From assembly GCA_964637345.1 (NCBI GenBank), contig CAZWTD010000012.1:1-33086 (forward strand): a stretch of DNA of 33,086 nucleotides. Direction: 5' to 3'. Made by a program: the position numbers and the translations under genes. Positions 21,075-29,043 of the stretch are shown here, one piece after another. The notes under the pieces were generated by a model, which saw nothing but the letters and a program-made list of their open reading frames with translations, did no database searches and was not told the DNA's origin. Source of the DNA: CAZWTD01 sp964637345. Its GTDB lineage: Bacteria; Patescibacteriota; Patescibacteriia; HK-STAS-PATE-3. Each line of letters opens with the position of its first letter. Within the stretch, counting starts at the first letter, position 1.

Positions 21075-21581
21075 TTAGGCTTCGGTCACGTCAATGGACT
21101 TGCCAACCGGGAGCGTCACAATCGCCTTCTTCCAGTTTCGGGTCGTTCCGAGCGAACGGCCGTAGCGGACTGCTTTTCCGCGCACCTTCATCGTTTGAAC
21201 CCGGATCGGCCGCACGCCGTAGGTCGTTTCGACAGCGCGTCGAACGTCGATCTTTGTCGCTGCCGGATTGACCGCGAAGACGTATTGGCGCAAGGCGCCG
21301 AGTCGGCTCGATTTTTCGGTAATCACTGGGTGAAGAAGCGTACGCGCTGCCTTCGTCAAAACCGCTTCCGGGCGGTCGGCTTTCTTCGCCGATGCCTGGC
21401 TCTTCGCTTCAGCTTCGCTCTTCGTAGGCTTTGGCGCAATGACTGCACCGTCGCGATCCGCGGCGGGAACAGCAGCGAAGGCTTTCGTCGCTTCGTCGTC
21501 TTTCTCTTTCTTCACGACGTGGCGCGGTTTCTTCGGCTCGAGTTGTTCATGCTTCGGCTTGAAGCGATCAAGGAGTCCCAT
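21075..21581 (-). CDS. rplW: 50S ribosomal protein L23 with long N-terminal extension
   Basis: The product is 168 residues from ATG 21581 (MGLLDRFKPK). The L23 core occupies only the last ~90 residues: HPVITEKSSRLGALRQYVFAV, KIDVRRAVETTYGVRP and KKAIVTLPVGKSID. The first ~75 residues are an extra segment, at first amphipathic (GLLDRF) and then rich in Lys, Ala, Glu and Pro. L23 sits at the tunnel exit as docking site for chaperones, so the extension could recruit a factor or membrane. No SD; the rplD stop is 7 nt upstream. Confidence 0.94.
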   Translation of the reverse strand: MGLLDRFKPKHEQLEPKKPRHVVKKEKDDEATKAFAAVPAADRDGAVIAPKPTKSEAEAKSQASAKKADRPEAVLTKAARTLLHPVITEKSSRLGALRQYVFAVNPAATKIDVRRAVETTYGVRPIRVQTMKVRGKAVRYGRSLGTTRNWKKAIVTLPVGKSIDVTEA

Positions 21582-21588
21582 AGGAAGC

Positions 21589-22239
21589 TTACGCGGTTCG
21601 TGGTTGATAGAGTCGATCGATGACGGCGAGCGCATCCTTCGCGATAATGAGGCGGCGCGCCTTTAACACATCGATCACGTTCAGGCTGTCTGCGCGGAGC
21701 AATTCAGCGGTCGTCAAATTTCGGCTCACGCGTCGGAGTTCCGGCATATGCGCAGCTGGCACGAGAACGGCGCCACGATCCGCCTTCACGGTCTTCAGGA
21801 AGGACTGGAGTGACTTCGTCTTCATGGGCTGGAGATCGAAACTCTCAACAACGGTCAGTGCGCCGTCCGAGCGTTTCGCGCTCAAGGCCATGCAGAGCGC
21901 CTTGCGCTTCGCCTTCAGGTTCATTTTCAAGCTGAAATTCCGGGTATTGCGCGGTCCGAAGGTAACGCCACCACCGACCCAGATTGGCGAACGGATGGAG
22001 CCATGTCGCGCGCGTCCCGTTCCTTTTTGGCGCCAAGGCTTAATTCCACCACCGCGGACTTCCGCTCGCGTCTTCGTATGAGCAACGGCCACGCGGCGAT
22101 TTGCTCGCTGCACGCGAACCGCTTGCGCAACCAGCGCTGCCTGCCAGGCCACCCCGAAGACTTTCGGGTTGAGTTCAATGGAGTTTCCTTCGCTCCCCGT
22201 AAGCGACAGGACGGGCACGGTGAGTTTAGTCTCGGTCAT
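21589..22239 (-). CDS. rplD: 50S ribosomal protein L4
   Basis: The product is 216 residues starting MTETKLTVPVLSL at ATG 22239; the longer frame upstream belongs to the overlapping MazG-like gene in another frame. TRAEVRGGGIKPWRQKGTGRARHG is the tunnel-reaching loop of L4. The globular domain follows with SLKMNLKAKRKAL and LLRADSLNVIDVLKARRLI. The start overlaps the upstream gene's end by 14 nt. In E. coli L4 autoregulates the S10 operon; that target was not found. Confidence 0.95.
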   Translation of the reverse strand: MTETKLTVPVLSLTGSEGNSIELNPKVFGVAWQAALVAQAVRVQRANRRVAVAHTKTRAEVRGGGIKPWRQKGTGRARHGSIRSPIWVGGGVTFGPRNTRNFSLKMNLKAKRKALCMALSAKRSDGALTVVESFDLQPMKTKSLQSFLKTVKADRGAVLVPAAHMPELRRVSRNLTTAELLRADSLNVIDVLKARRLIIAKDALAVIDRLYQPRTA

Positions 22240-22597
22240 TGCGTCTCGGCTCTGTTCGGATGAGGAAGATGCGCTTCGAGAATCCCCCGCGGTCGCGGCG
22301 CTTCCGTTCTTGGAGGTCGATGAGCGTCGAGTGGCGGAGCCCGTAGGCTTTTTCGAACGCGGTGAGGATTTCGTAGCAGTCGATGAGTTCATTGGTAATC
22401 GATTCAACATCGGGGGCGTCGGCCAGCCCTTTCGCTTCTTCGAGGAGCTTGACGCGGAGGGCTTTCAGGTAATCAATTTGATCAAGGATTCGGATTTCCG
22501 CGTGGTCCCCGTTTCGTTCGATGATCTCGGGGATTCGGTCGCGGACGAGCTTGTTATACGTTATTCCCTTCTGACTTGGGTTCTTCTTTTTTGTCAT
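22226..22597 (-). CDS. MazG/PRA-PH-like predicted nucleotide pyrophosphohydrolase
   Basis: The product is 123 residues. YNKLVRDRIPEII near the start and the closing RGGFSKRIFL are hallmarks of a small MazG-superfamily branch often annotated as phosphoribosyl-ATP pyrophosphohydrolase-like and predicted to clean up NTPs. The metal motif EExxE/ExxD is only partly kept: Glu53, Glu54, Glu70 and Asp73 are present but the third Glu is Gly57. AAGGAGG lies 6 nt before the ATG, stronger than at any ribosomal gene here. The gene starts 44 nt inside the rplC tail and ends 14 nt inside rplD, so it is embedded in the S10 operon. Catalysis is uncertain. Confidence 0.85.
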   Translation of the reverse strand: MTKKKNPSQKGITYNKLVRDRIPEIIERNGDHAEIRILDQIDYLKALRVKLLEEAKGLADAPDVESITNELIDCYEILTAFEKAYGLRHSTLIDLQERKRRDRGGFSKRIFLIRTEPRRNDRD

Positions 22598-23354
22598 CTT
22601 CCCCCTCCTTGGTTGGCTCAGTGGCTAGAGCTTCGGCCGCGGGAGTCGCGTCCGCCGGGGTTGCGTCAGGAGCCGGAGCCGTTTCGGCCGCTGGCACTTC
22701 CTCTGACTTTGTCTCACTCTTGGTCGGAGCTTGCGGTTCGGGCATATCGCCAGTTGCAGAAAGGAGAATGAGCCCGTTGCGCGGCCCGGGAATCGCGCCG
22801 CTCACAAGGATTTCGTTCGCCTCAGGATTCACATCAACAATTTCGAGATGTGCAACAGTCGTCTGCTCGCCGCCCATTCGGCCGGCCATGCGCAGTCCTT
22901 TGAGGACGCGTTGCGGCGCGGTTGAGCCGATCGAACCAGGCATCCGAAGGTTGTCTTTATGGCCGTGGGACGCCGGACCGCCGCGGAAATGGTGGCGCTT
23001 CACGACACCGGCAAAGCCTTTCCCTTTCGAGGTTCCGGTTACGGTGACAACGTCACCTGGGACAAAGACCGAAGCGGAGAAGGTCTGACCGCGTTCAAAT
23101 TTCGCCGGATCATCAACTCGGAATTCCCGCAGTTCGCGCAGGCCAGGCAGTTGCTTCAAGTGACCGAGGATGCTCTTCGATTGTCGGCGCTTTCCGGCAA
23201 AGCCGACTTGGACAGCAGGATAACCTTCCTTCTCAACGGTTTTCACTTGGGAAATAACCATCGGACCAGCCTGGATCCGCGTCACCGGAACCGAGGTCCC
23301 GTCCGGGCGGAAGCGCTGGGTCATCTCGAGTTTTCGACCAAGAAGGAATTTCAT
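22554..23354 (-). CDS. rplC: 50S ribosomal protein L3 with acidic C-terminal extension
   Basis: The product is 266 residues from ATG 23354 (MKFLLGRKLEMTQ). The core matches L3: GKGFAGVVKRHHFRGGPASHG, PGSIGSTAPQRVLKGLRMAGRMGGE and the loop reaching the peptidyl-transferase centre. About 60 residues are added at the C-terminus, rich in Ala, Pro, Glu and Thr, and acidic, unlike the rest of this basic protein. The DNA for the end of this tail also encodes the start of the MazG-like gene in another frame. No SD is present. Confidence 0.95.
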   Translation of the reverse strand: MKFLLGRKLEMTQRFRPDGTSVPVTRIQAGPMVISQVKTVEKEGYPAVQVGFAGKRRQSKSILGHLKQLPGLRELREFRVDDPAKFERGQTFSASVFVPGDVVTVTGTSKGKGFAGVVKRHHFRGGPASHGHKDNLRMPGSIGSTAPQRVLKGLRMAGRMGGEQTTVAHLEIVDVNPEANEILVSGAIPGPRNGLILLSATGDMPEPQAPTKSETKSEEVPAAETAPAPDATPADATPAAEALATEPTKEGEDDKKEEPKSEGNNV

Positions 23355-23529
23355 AGTGACAAAATGGAAAACACCGTGTAGCCAGGAGACACGTTTCAGC
23401 AGCAATCAGCAGACCTGCTTCGAAGTGGCTGGCAAGAGGTTATCTCGGGGCTGAGGCGACCGTGGGAACGATGATCGTCCCGAGAACGCAGTTACCGTTT
23501 CAATATACTTCCGCTCGCTGCGGAAGCCC
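23355..23529 (-). promoter_or_regulatory. 175-nt rpsJ-rplC intergenic region with hairpin
   Basis: This is the longest gap within the S10 gene run. Just after the rpsJ stop is a stem CTTCCGC/GCGGAAG with a 5-nt AGCGA loop on the minus strand (about 23510-23528), followed by TATATTG, not a T run. An imperfect second fold lies near 23464-23481. A TACACG hexamer about 22 nt before the rplC ATG could be a weak -10. An attenuator or L4-type leader is possible but not demonstrated. Confidence 0.4.
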
Positions 23530-23877
23530 CTACATCTTAATCTCGATATCAACCCCGGCTGGGAGGCTGAGGCTCATGAGAGCGTCAACCGTCTTCGGGG
23601 TCGGATCGATGATGTCGAGGAGGCGTTTGTGTACCCGCATCTCGTACTGCTCGCGTGCATTCTTATGAACAAAGGAGGAGCGGAGCACCGTATACTTCGT
23701 CTTTTCCGTTGGGAGAGGAACCGGACCTTTGACGCGGGCACCAGTTTTCTGGGCCGTTTCAATAATCGTTCGGGTTGATTGGTCGACGATCTTATGGTCG
23801 TACGCTCGAATCTTAATCCGAATGCGCTGACCTCCGGTCTCGGTATCCTGTTCTGGCTTGGCTGTCTCGTCCGCCAT
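23530..23877 (-). CDS. rpsJ: 30S ribosomal protein S10
   Basis: The product is 115 residues from ATG 23877 (MADETAKPEQD), slightly long because of a polar acidic N-terminal stretch of about 14 residues. The core IRIKIRAYDHKIVDQSTRTII, GPVPLPTEKTKYTVLRSSFVHK and the KTVDALMSLSLPAGVDIEIK ending are S10/NusE. Besides 30S assembly, NusE takes part in antitermination and transcription-translation coupling. It follows tuf after a 69-nt spacer that holds a perfect hairpin. Confidence 0.95.
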   Translation of the reverse strand: MADETAKPEQDTETGGQRIRIKIRAYDHKIVDQSTRTIIETAQKTGARVKGPVPLPTEKTKYTVLRSSFVHKNAREQYEMRVHKRLLDIIDPTPKTVDALMSLSLPAGVDIEIKM

Positions 23878-23915
23878 GGCTCGCTTCGTTCTGGAGAATG
23901 ATCGAGGGTACAAGA

Positions 23916-23941
23916 TTCGCCCGGTCTCGCGACCGGGCGAA
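23916..23941 (-). terminator. Perfect 11-bp hairpin between tuf and rpsJ
   Basis: TTCGCCCGGTC/GACCGGGCGAA pairs without mismatch and closes a GCGA (GNRA) tetraloop on the minus strand. The following TCTTGTACCC is not a strong T run. It may be a partial terminator or processing signal that lowers S10-operon expression relative to tuf. Confidence 0.6.
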
Positions 23942-23946
23942 AGGAT

Positions 23947-25131
23947 TTACTTCAGGATTTTCGTTACGACTCCGGCGCCCACAGTGTGACCACCTTCGCG
24001 AATCGCGAATTTCTGGTTTTCCTGCAAGGCAATCGGGTTCACAAGGGCAATCTTCAAGTTGATGGTGTCGCCCGGCATAACCATTTCGGTTCCTTCCGGG
24101 AGAATAACTTCACCAGTCACATCGGTCGTACGGATGTAGAACTGCGGCTTGTAGCCCTTGAAGAACGGAGTGTGGCGACCGCCTTCATCCTTCGTCAGGA
24201 CGTAGACTTTCGCTTCAAACTCGGTATGCGGGGTGATGGTTCCCGGCTTCGCGAGAACCTGTCCGCGCTCAACGTCTTCTTTCTTCGTTCCGCGGATAAG
24301 GAGCCCAGCGTTGTCGCCAGCCCGGCCTTCATCGAGGGTCTTGTTGAACATCTCGATTCCGGTCACCACGGTCTTCTGGGTTTCCCGCAAACCGACGATT
24401 TCCACTTCATCGTTGAGCTTGATGACGCCGCGTTCGATACGTCCGGTCACAACCGTTCCGCGTCCCTCAATCGAGAAGATATCTTCAATCGGCATCAAGA
24501 ACGCCTGATCAACATCGCGCTTTGGCTCCGGAATGTACTCATCAACGGCTTTCATGAGTTCGAGGATCGCTTTCTTCGATTCCTCGTCGCCTTCGAGCGC
24601 CTTGAGCGCTGAACCGCGGATAATCGGGGTTTCATCGCCAGGATACTCGTATTTCTTCAGCAAATCCCGAATTTCGACTTCAACGAGCTCGATGAGCTCT
24701 TTGTCCTGAACCTGGTCGATTTTGTTCAAGAACACGACGATATAGGGGACGCCAACCTGCCGCGCGAGGAGGATGTGCTCGCGGGTCTGAGGCATCGGGC
24801 CGTCCGTCGCCGAAACAACCAAAATCGCGCCGTCCATCTGCGCAGCGCCGGTAATCATGTTCTTCACATAGTCGGCGTGCCCTGGACAGTCAACGTGGGC
24901 GTAGTGGCATTTGTCGGTTTCGTACTCAACGTGGGCGGTTGCAATAGTAATACCGCGCGCCTTTTCTTCAGGAGCGTTGTCGATTTCATCAACCGACTTC
25001 TTCTGGGCTGAAAAACCGGAATCGCCGAGAGTTTTTAGGATCGCGGCCGTGAGGGTCGTCTTCCCGTGGTCAACGTGACCAATCGTTCCGACGTTCTTAT
25101 GCGGTTTCGAGCGTTCAAATTTGTCTGCCAT
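23947..25131 (-). CDS. tuf: Elongation factor Tu
   Basis: The product is 394 residues, standard. GTP-binding motifs: GHVDHGKT, DCPGHADYVKNM, NKID. Domains 2 and 3 are complete, ending with REGGHTVGAGVVTKILK. It delivers aminoacyl-tRNA to the ribosome. It is separated from fusA by a beta-propeller gene and has its own strong promoter and a leader of about 68 nt. No SD is present (CTAACCGTAAGCGCCC before ATG). Confidence 0.98.
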   Translation of the reverse strand: MADKFERSKPHKNVGTIGHVDHGKTTLTAAILKTLGDSGFSAQKKSVDEIDNAPEEKARGITIATAHVEYETDKCHYAHVDCPGHADYVKNMITGAAQMDGAILVVSATDGPMPQTREHILLARQVGVPYIVVFLNKIDQVQDKELIELVEVEIRDLLKKYEYPGDETPIIRGSALKALEGDEESKKAILELMKAVDEYIPEPKRDVDQAFLMPIEDIFSIEGRGTVVTGRIERGVIKLNDEVEIVGLRETQKTVVTGIEMFNKTLDEGRAGDNAGLLIRGTKKEDVERGQVLAKPGTITPHTEFEAKVYVLTKDEGGRHTPFFKGYKPQFYIRTTDVTGEVILPEGTEMVMPGDTINLKIALVNPIALQENQKFAIREGGHTVGAGVVTKILK

Positions 25132-25181
25132 GGGCGCTTACGGTTAGTAAAACGTAATTGACGAATAGTTGATGAAACACT

Positions 25182-25197
25182 CATTCCTTTCGGAATG
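25182..25197 (-). promoter_or_regulatory. 5'-terminal GAAA-tetraloop hairpin of the tuf mRNA
   Basis: CATTCC-GAAA-GGAATG on the minus strand folds as a 6-bp stem with a GNRA tetraloop. The predicted transcription start (about 25199) puts it at the extreme 5' end, where such stems slow 5'-end-dependent decay. Confidence 0.55.
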
Positions 25198-25205
25198 CAT
25201 TCGCG

Positions 25206-25234
25206 AGTATAGCAGGAGACTTTGGGCTTGGCAA
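25206..25234 (-). promoter_or_regulatory. Strong promoter of tuf and the S10 genes
   Basis: Minus strand TTGCCA (25234-25229), 17-bp spacer ending TGC, TATACT (25211-25206): near-consensus with an extended -10. AT-rich sequence (25246-25300, including a GCTAATATTAGC palindrome) lies further upstream. Confidence 0.8.
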
Positions 25235-25338
25235 GGGTCTAAGGCCCCTTCAATGAAGAATAATAATAATTAGCTAATATTAGCCAAAAGTATCTTTTCA
25301 TGAATCTACTGTACTAGCCTTGAATTTTTTGTGGAAAA

Positions 25339-26646
25339 CTAGCCTGAAAATCCGATTACCCCGAAAAACTGATCGCCCACCTTGTTTAATCCCGACCCCT
25401 CGCTACTGTTGGGCTGCTGAAATAACGTCCGGAGTTTCTGCTCCTCAAGATCAAGCACATCAACGCGATACTGACCCGATTCCTCAGTTCCGCCTAATCG
25501 GACTTCTTCAAGCAATACGGAACGACTATCGGGCGTCCACCCGAGAAATGCGCCAACTTCCGTCAGTCTAGTTAATGACCCGGATTCACGAGCTACCTTG
25601 AATAAACCAGGCCGATCTGGATCACTCGACTCAAGAATGAGCATCCGGCCGTCCGGACTCAACGGACTTGTAAGCGAGGGCGAGGGAAGTAGGAGTTTTT
25701 CCCCGACGAACCATGGCTGAAATTCCTTCGTACTCAAGGAAAACTGTTCTATTTCCAATGCATCGCTCGAACCCTCTGCCTGATCTGAATCAAGCGATTC
25801 TCGAGCAAACAAAGCGAGATCAAATTCCGGTGCCAGGGCAATGAACCGCCGACGCGTGGCATCCTCTAGAGACTGACTGAATAATTGTGTAATTTCACCG
25901 GTTTCGAGGTTCGCGCGCATCAGCGCCTGCCCAGAAAACGCTTCGTCAAGCGAATCTCGAGCCTCAACATACAGCTCGGCATTATCTCTGGTAAACGTCA
26001 GGGGGACAAGAAAAGGAAGAGGCTCCCCAGAAGCGGAAAGTTGGGGTTCTATCGGGATTTGACGGCGTTCTCCGCTCGCCCGGGACCAGAGGAAGAGCTG
26101 GTCGTTCCCTGAACCCTCTTCTGTTTCATTTGCCTCAGAAAAGGCTACCAATTCCCCGTCTGCGCTCGAAAGCCACCCAAGATACCGGTGCGTGGGTATT
26201 GAGGATGCTTCATCTTGTCCGGACAAAGGAATCAGCCTGGCTGACTCTTCACTCTCAGAAAAGATAGCGACTCGGTCCGAGCCGAGCATCGCCATCGTCT
26301 CGTAGGCCAATGCGTCAGATTCAAAGACTGTAGCCCGCTTTGCCCCAGTCCGGTCCACAGCGACAATTTTCGTATGGTAGTGATTTTGGCCACCATCATC
26401 AACCGCGGTAACGGTTCGCTCAGAAAAGATAACGCGGCTATCCGACAATTCGGCCACGCTCGCCACCTCAACCGGCGCCTGATCTACAACTGTTGGTTCT
26501 TGATATGGAGCAGAATCACTATTTCCTTGATCAGATGGTCGGTCCTTGAGTATCAACCAGCCGAGCAAAGCAAGAATACCCACCGTTACCACGGCAAGAG
26601 TGAATGGTCGTGCTCGCTTCCCTACTTGATAGGAAAATGCAGCCAT
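25339..26646 (-). CDS. Membrane-anchored beta-propeller (WD40/TolB-like) protein
   Basis: The product is 435 residues from ATG 26646. A short basic N-terminus precedes one membrane helix (about 17-35), then a Ser/Gln-rich linker and a ~370-residue extracytoplasmic region made of repeated four-strand units. Typical blade phrases include SPDGRMLILESSDPDRPGLF, LGWTPDSRSVLLEE and FTRDNAELYVEARDS. This resembles TolB/WD40-like propellers that act as interaction platforms. It is inserted between fusA and tuf, breaking the classical str order, and has its own leaderless-type promoter 48 nt after the fusA stop. The partner is unknown. Confidence 0.82.
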   Translation of the reverse strand: MAAFSYQVGKRARPFTLAVVTVGILALLGWLILKDRPSDQGNSDSAPYQEPTVVDQAPVEVASVAELSDSRVIFSERTVTAVDDGGQNHYHTKIVAVDRTGAKRATVFESDALAYETMAMLGSDRVAIFSESEESARLIPLSGQDEASSIPTHRYLGWLSSADGELVAFSEANETEEGSGNDQLFLWSRASGERRQIPIEPQLSASGEPLPFLVPLTFTRDNAELYVEARDSLDEAFSGQALMRANLETGEITQLFSQSLEDATRRRFIALAPEFDLALFARESLDSDQAEGSSDALEIEQFSLSTKEFQPWFVGEKLLLPSPSLTSPLSPDGRMLILESSDPDRPGLFKVARESGSLTRLTEVGAFLGWTPDSRSVLLEEVRLGGTEESGQYRVDVLDLEEQKLRTLFQQPNSSEGSGLNKVGDQFFGVIGFSG

Positions 26647-26656
26647 ATACAGGCCT

Positions 26657-26686
26657 AGTATACGATGCAAGAACCCCCTCTGTCGA
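26657..26686 (-). promoter_or_regulatory. Leaderless-type promoter of the beta-propeller gene
   Basis: Minus strand TCGACA (26686-26681), 18-bp spacer, TATACT (26662-26657), then 10 nt to the ATG at 26646. No SD. It fills the short gap after fusA. Confidence 0.65.
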
Positions 26687-26693
26687 TATGGAC

Positions 26694-28045
26694 CTAGGCT
26701 TTTTTGTCCTTTTCTCCGATAATGGTGTTCGCGACATTCGTCGGAACAATCGCGTAATGGGAGAATTCCATTGAGTAGGAGGCACGGCCCTGGGACATAG
26801 ACCGAAGAGCGGTCGCGTAGCCGAACATTTCAGCTAGTGGCACTTCAGCATCAATGACCTTCGCGTTTCCGCGATCGCGCATTTCCTTGATTGTCGCCCG
26901 CTTCGAGTTCAGGTCGCCGATGACATCGCCCATTGAGGCTTCCGGGGTCACGACCTCAATCTTCATCACCGGCTCAAGAATGACCGGTTTGGCCTTTTGG
27001 ACAGCGGCTTTTAAGCCCATCGAACCGGCGATTTTGAATGCCGCTTCCGAAGAGTCGACTTCGTGGTAGCTTCCGTCGTAGACCGAAATTGCAATATCGA
27101 CGAGCGGATAGCCGGCAATCACGCCATTTTCCGCGGCTTCTTTCACACCCTTTTCAATAGCCGGAATATACTCGCGCGGAATTGCGCCGCCTTTTACGTC
27201 ATCAATGAACTCAACGCCGGTACCGCGTTCTTTCGGCTCGATCTTCAGCCAGCAATGGCCGTATTGCCCGCGACCACCGGACTGACGAACGTATTTTCCT
27301 TCGCCTTGGGCTGGAGCGGTGATCGTCTCTTTATAGGCAACTTGTGGCCGCCCTACGTTCGCCTCAACCTTAAATTCGCGCTTCATCCGGTCCACGATGA
27401 TATCGAGGTGCAGTTCGCCCATACCCGAGATAATCGTCTGGCCGGTGTCAGTATCAGACTTCACCCGGAAGGTCGGGTCTTCCTCGCTCAAACGAGACAA
27501 GGCAATCCCCATCTTTTCCTGGTCGCCCTTTGTCTTCGGTTCAATCGCGACGTCGATGACCGGCGTTGGGAAGACAATGGACTCAAGCTGGATCGGGTGA
27601 TCAGGCGAACACAGCGTATCGCCTGTTCGGGTACCCTTGAGTCCGACCGCGGCGGCGATATCACCGGCATATACTTCATCGACTTCTTCGCGGTGGTTCG
27701 CGTGAAGCCGGACAATCCGACCAATCCGCTCCGTTTCCCCGGTTCGGGCATTCAAGACATAGGTCCCGGCCTTCAAGGTTCCGGCGTAGACGCGGAAGAA
27801 AGCAAGCTTCCCAACGAAAGGATCAGCCGCGATTTTAAAAGCCAGGGCAGTAAAGGGCGTTTGGTCATCGGTTGGACGCTCGACAACAGCTTCGGTCTTC
27901 GGGTCGTGACCGGAAACCGGAGGAATATCAAGCGGCGACGGGAGATAATCATTCACGCCATCGAGGAGGGCTTGGACCCCCTTGTTCTTCAGCGCTGAAC
28001 CGACAAAAATCGGTACAAGCTGGTTCGCGATACAGGCTTTTCGGA
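26694..28045 (-). CDS. fusA: Elongation factor G, C-terminal part (cut by assembly gap)
   Basis: This frame is open from the gap at 28045 to the stop at 26694, about 450 residues. It begins in the G domain at RKACIANQLVPIFVGSALKNKG and continues through domain II, domain III (SEEDPTFRVKSDTDTGQTIISGMGELHLD), domain IV (with the ribosome-entering loops) and domain V, ending EKDKKA. It joins the 28056-28752 fragment as one gene interrupted by the N run. The Met at 27956 is internal, not a start. Confidence 0.94.
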
Positions 28046-28055
28046 NNNNNNNNNN
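28046..28055. other. Assembly gap (10 N) inside fusA
   Basis: Ten N. Comparison with the usual EF-G sequence suggests about 11-12 codons are missing (the segment after LEGE up to the RKxxIAN motif), so the N count does not give the true gap length. Confidence 0.9.
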
Positions 28056-28752
28056 GTCCCTCGTGTTACTGTGTCATCTGGGTTTCGTCGTGTTCGACAA
28101 TTGCCTCGATGAGGTCGTGGCGATATTTCTCAACCTCTTCTTTCATGTCATCGCTGACTGGGCCGTCTGTAAACTCCTTGCCCATGTCGTCCGTGTAAAT
28201 ACGGGCAGTTCGGGTTAAGAGGTCGATAATTCCCTTAAAGGTTTCCGCGGCGCCGATCGGGAGCTGGACCGGATAGGCCCGCTTCGTCAACCGTTCGTGG
28301 ATCGAATCGACGTCGTGGTAGAAGTCCGCGCCCATGCGGTCCATCTTATTGATAAAGCAAATACGCGGAACGCCGAACTTTTCCGCCTGGTTCCAGACGG
28401 TTTCGGACTGCGGCTCCACCCCTGCAACGCCGTCAAAAACGACGACTCCGCCGTCGAGAACGCGCAAACTGCGCTGCACCTCGACCGTAAAATCAATATG
28501 TCCCGGCGTATCGATAATGTTGATTCGGTGGTCGTTCCAGAAACAGGTCGTCGCCGCGGCCGTTATCGTAATCCCGCGCTCTTTTTCCTGTTCCATCCAG
28601 TCCATTTCCGCAGCACCTTCGTGGACTTCGCCAATTTTATGCTTCTTCCCGGTATAGTACAAAATCCGTTCACTGACGGTCGTTTTTCCGGCATCGATGT
28701 GGGCGATGATGCCGATGTTTCTTGTCTTTTCTAGCGTATATTCTCGGGGCAT
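28056..28752 (-). CDS. fusA: Elongation factor G, N-terminal part (cut by assembly gap)
   Basis: This holds the first ~232 codons of EF-G. GTP motifs are intact: AHIDAGKTT, DTPGH, NKMD. EF-G drives translocation and, with RRF, ribosome recycling. An in-frame TAA occurs at codon 229, but the sequence on both sides (HDET then HEG) still follows the expected HDE-x-LMEKYLEGE with several single-base differences, so sequencing error at a contig end is the likely cause. The two parts plus the missing segment give about 695 residues, a normal EF-G. Confidence 0.93.
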
Positions 28753-28766
28753 AAAAAGGGGGTTAA

Positions 28767-29043
28767 CTAGGCTGCCGACTGGGGAATTTCTTCTTTCAGC
28801 TCCATCAACTGACCGAAGGCATCGCCGAGGAGAGCTTTTGCTCCCTCAAGTTGGTCCGTTCCTCCAGCAAAGTCACCTAAAATTGTCTCAGTTAATTGGG
28901 TAAATTCATCGATTTCAATATCGGTAGGAACCGCAGTTTCCAGCTGTTCCGCAACCTGGGCAAAGGTCTCGCGGAGAATCGCTTTCGCGCGATCAATATA
29001 CTCTTCCCCGTCAATCGCCATTTCCGCTGTTCCAACAACATCA
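28767..29043 (-). CDS. Acidic helical protein, C-terminal part (open to assembly gap)
   Basis: The frame is open from the gap to the stop at 28767 (about 92 residues). It is acidic and helical (EEYIDRAKAILRETFAQVAEQLETA, ILGDFAGGTDQLEGAKALL, FGQLMELKEEIPQSAA). No family is recognised. The Met at 29021 could be a separate start but no SD precedes it, and the frame is open beyond. It lies 14 nt upstream of fusA, so it is cotranscribed with the str genes. It is probably the tail of the gene whose head is at 29054-29466. Confidence 0.6.

Noticed and set aside
28056..28080. In-frame TAA making fusA look like a pseudogene
   Set aside because: The changes cluster in the last bases before a scaffold gap, the surrounding residues still follow EF-G, and both halves are otherwise intact. 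Contig-end error is more likely.
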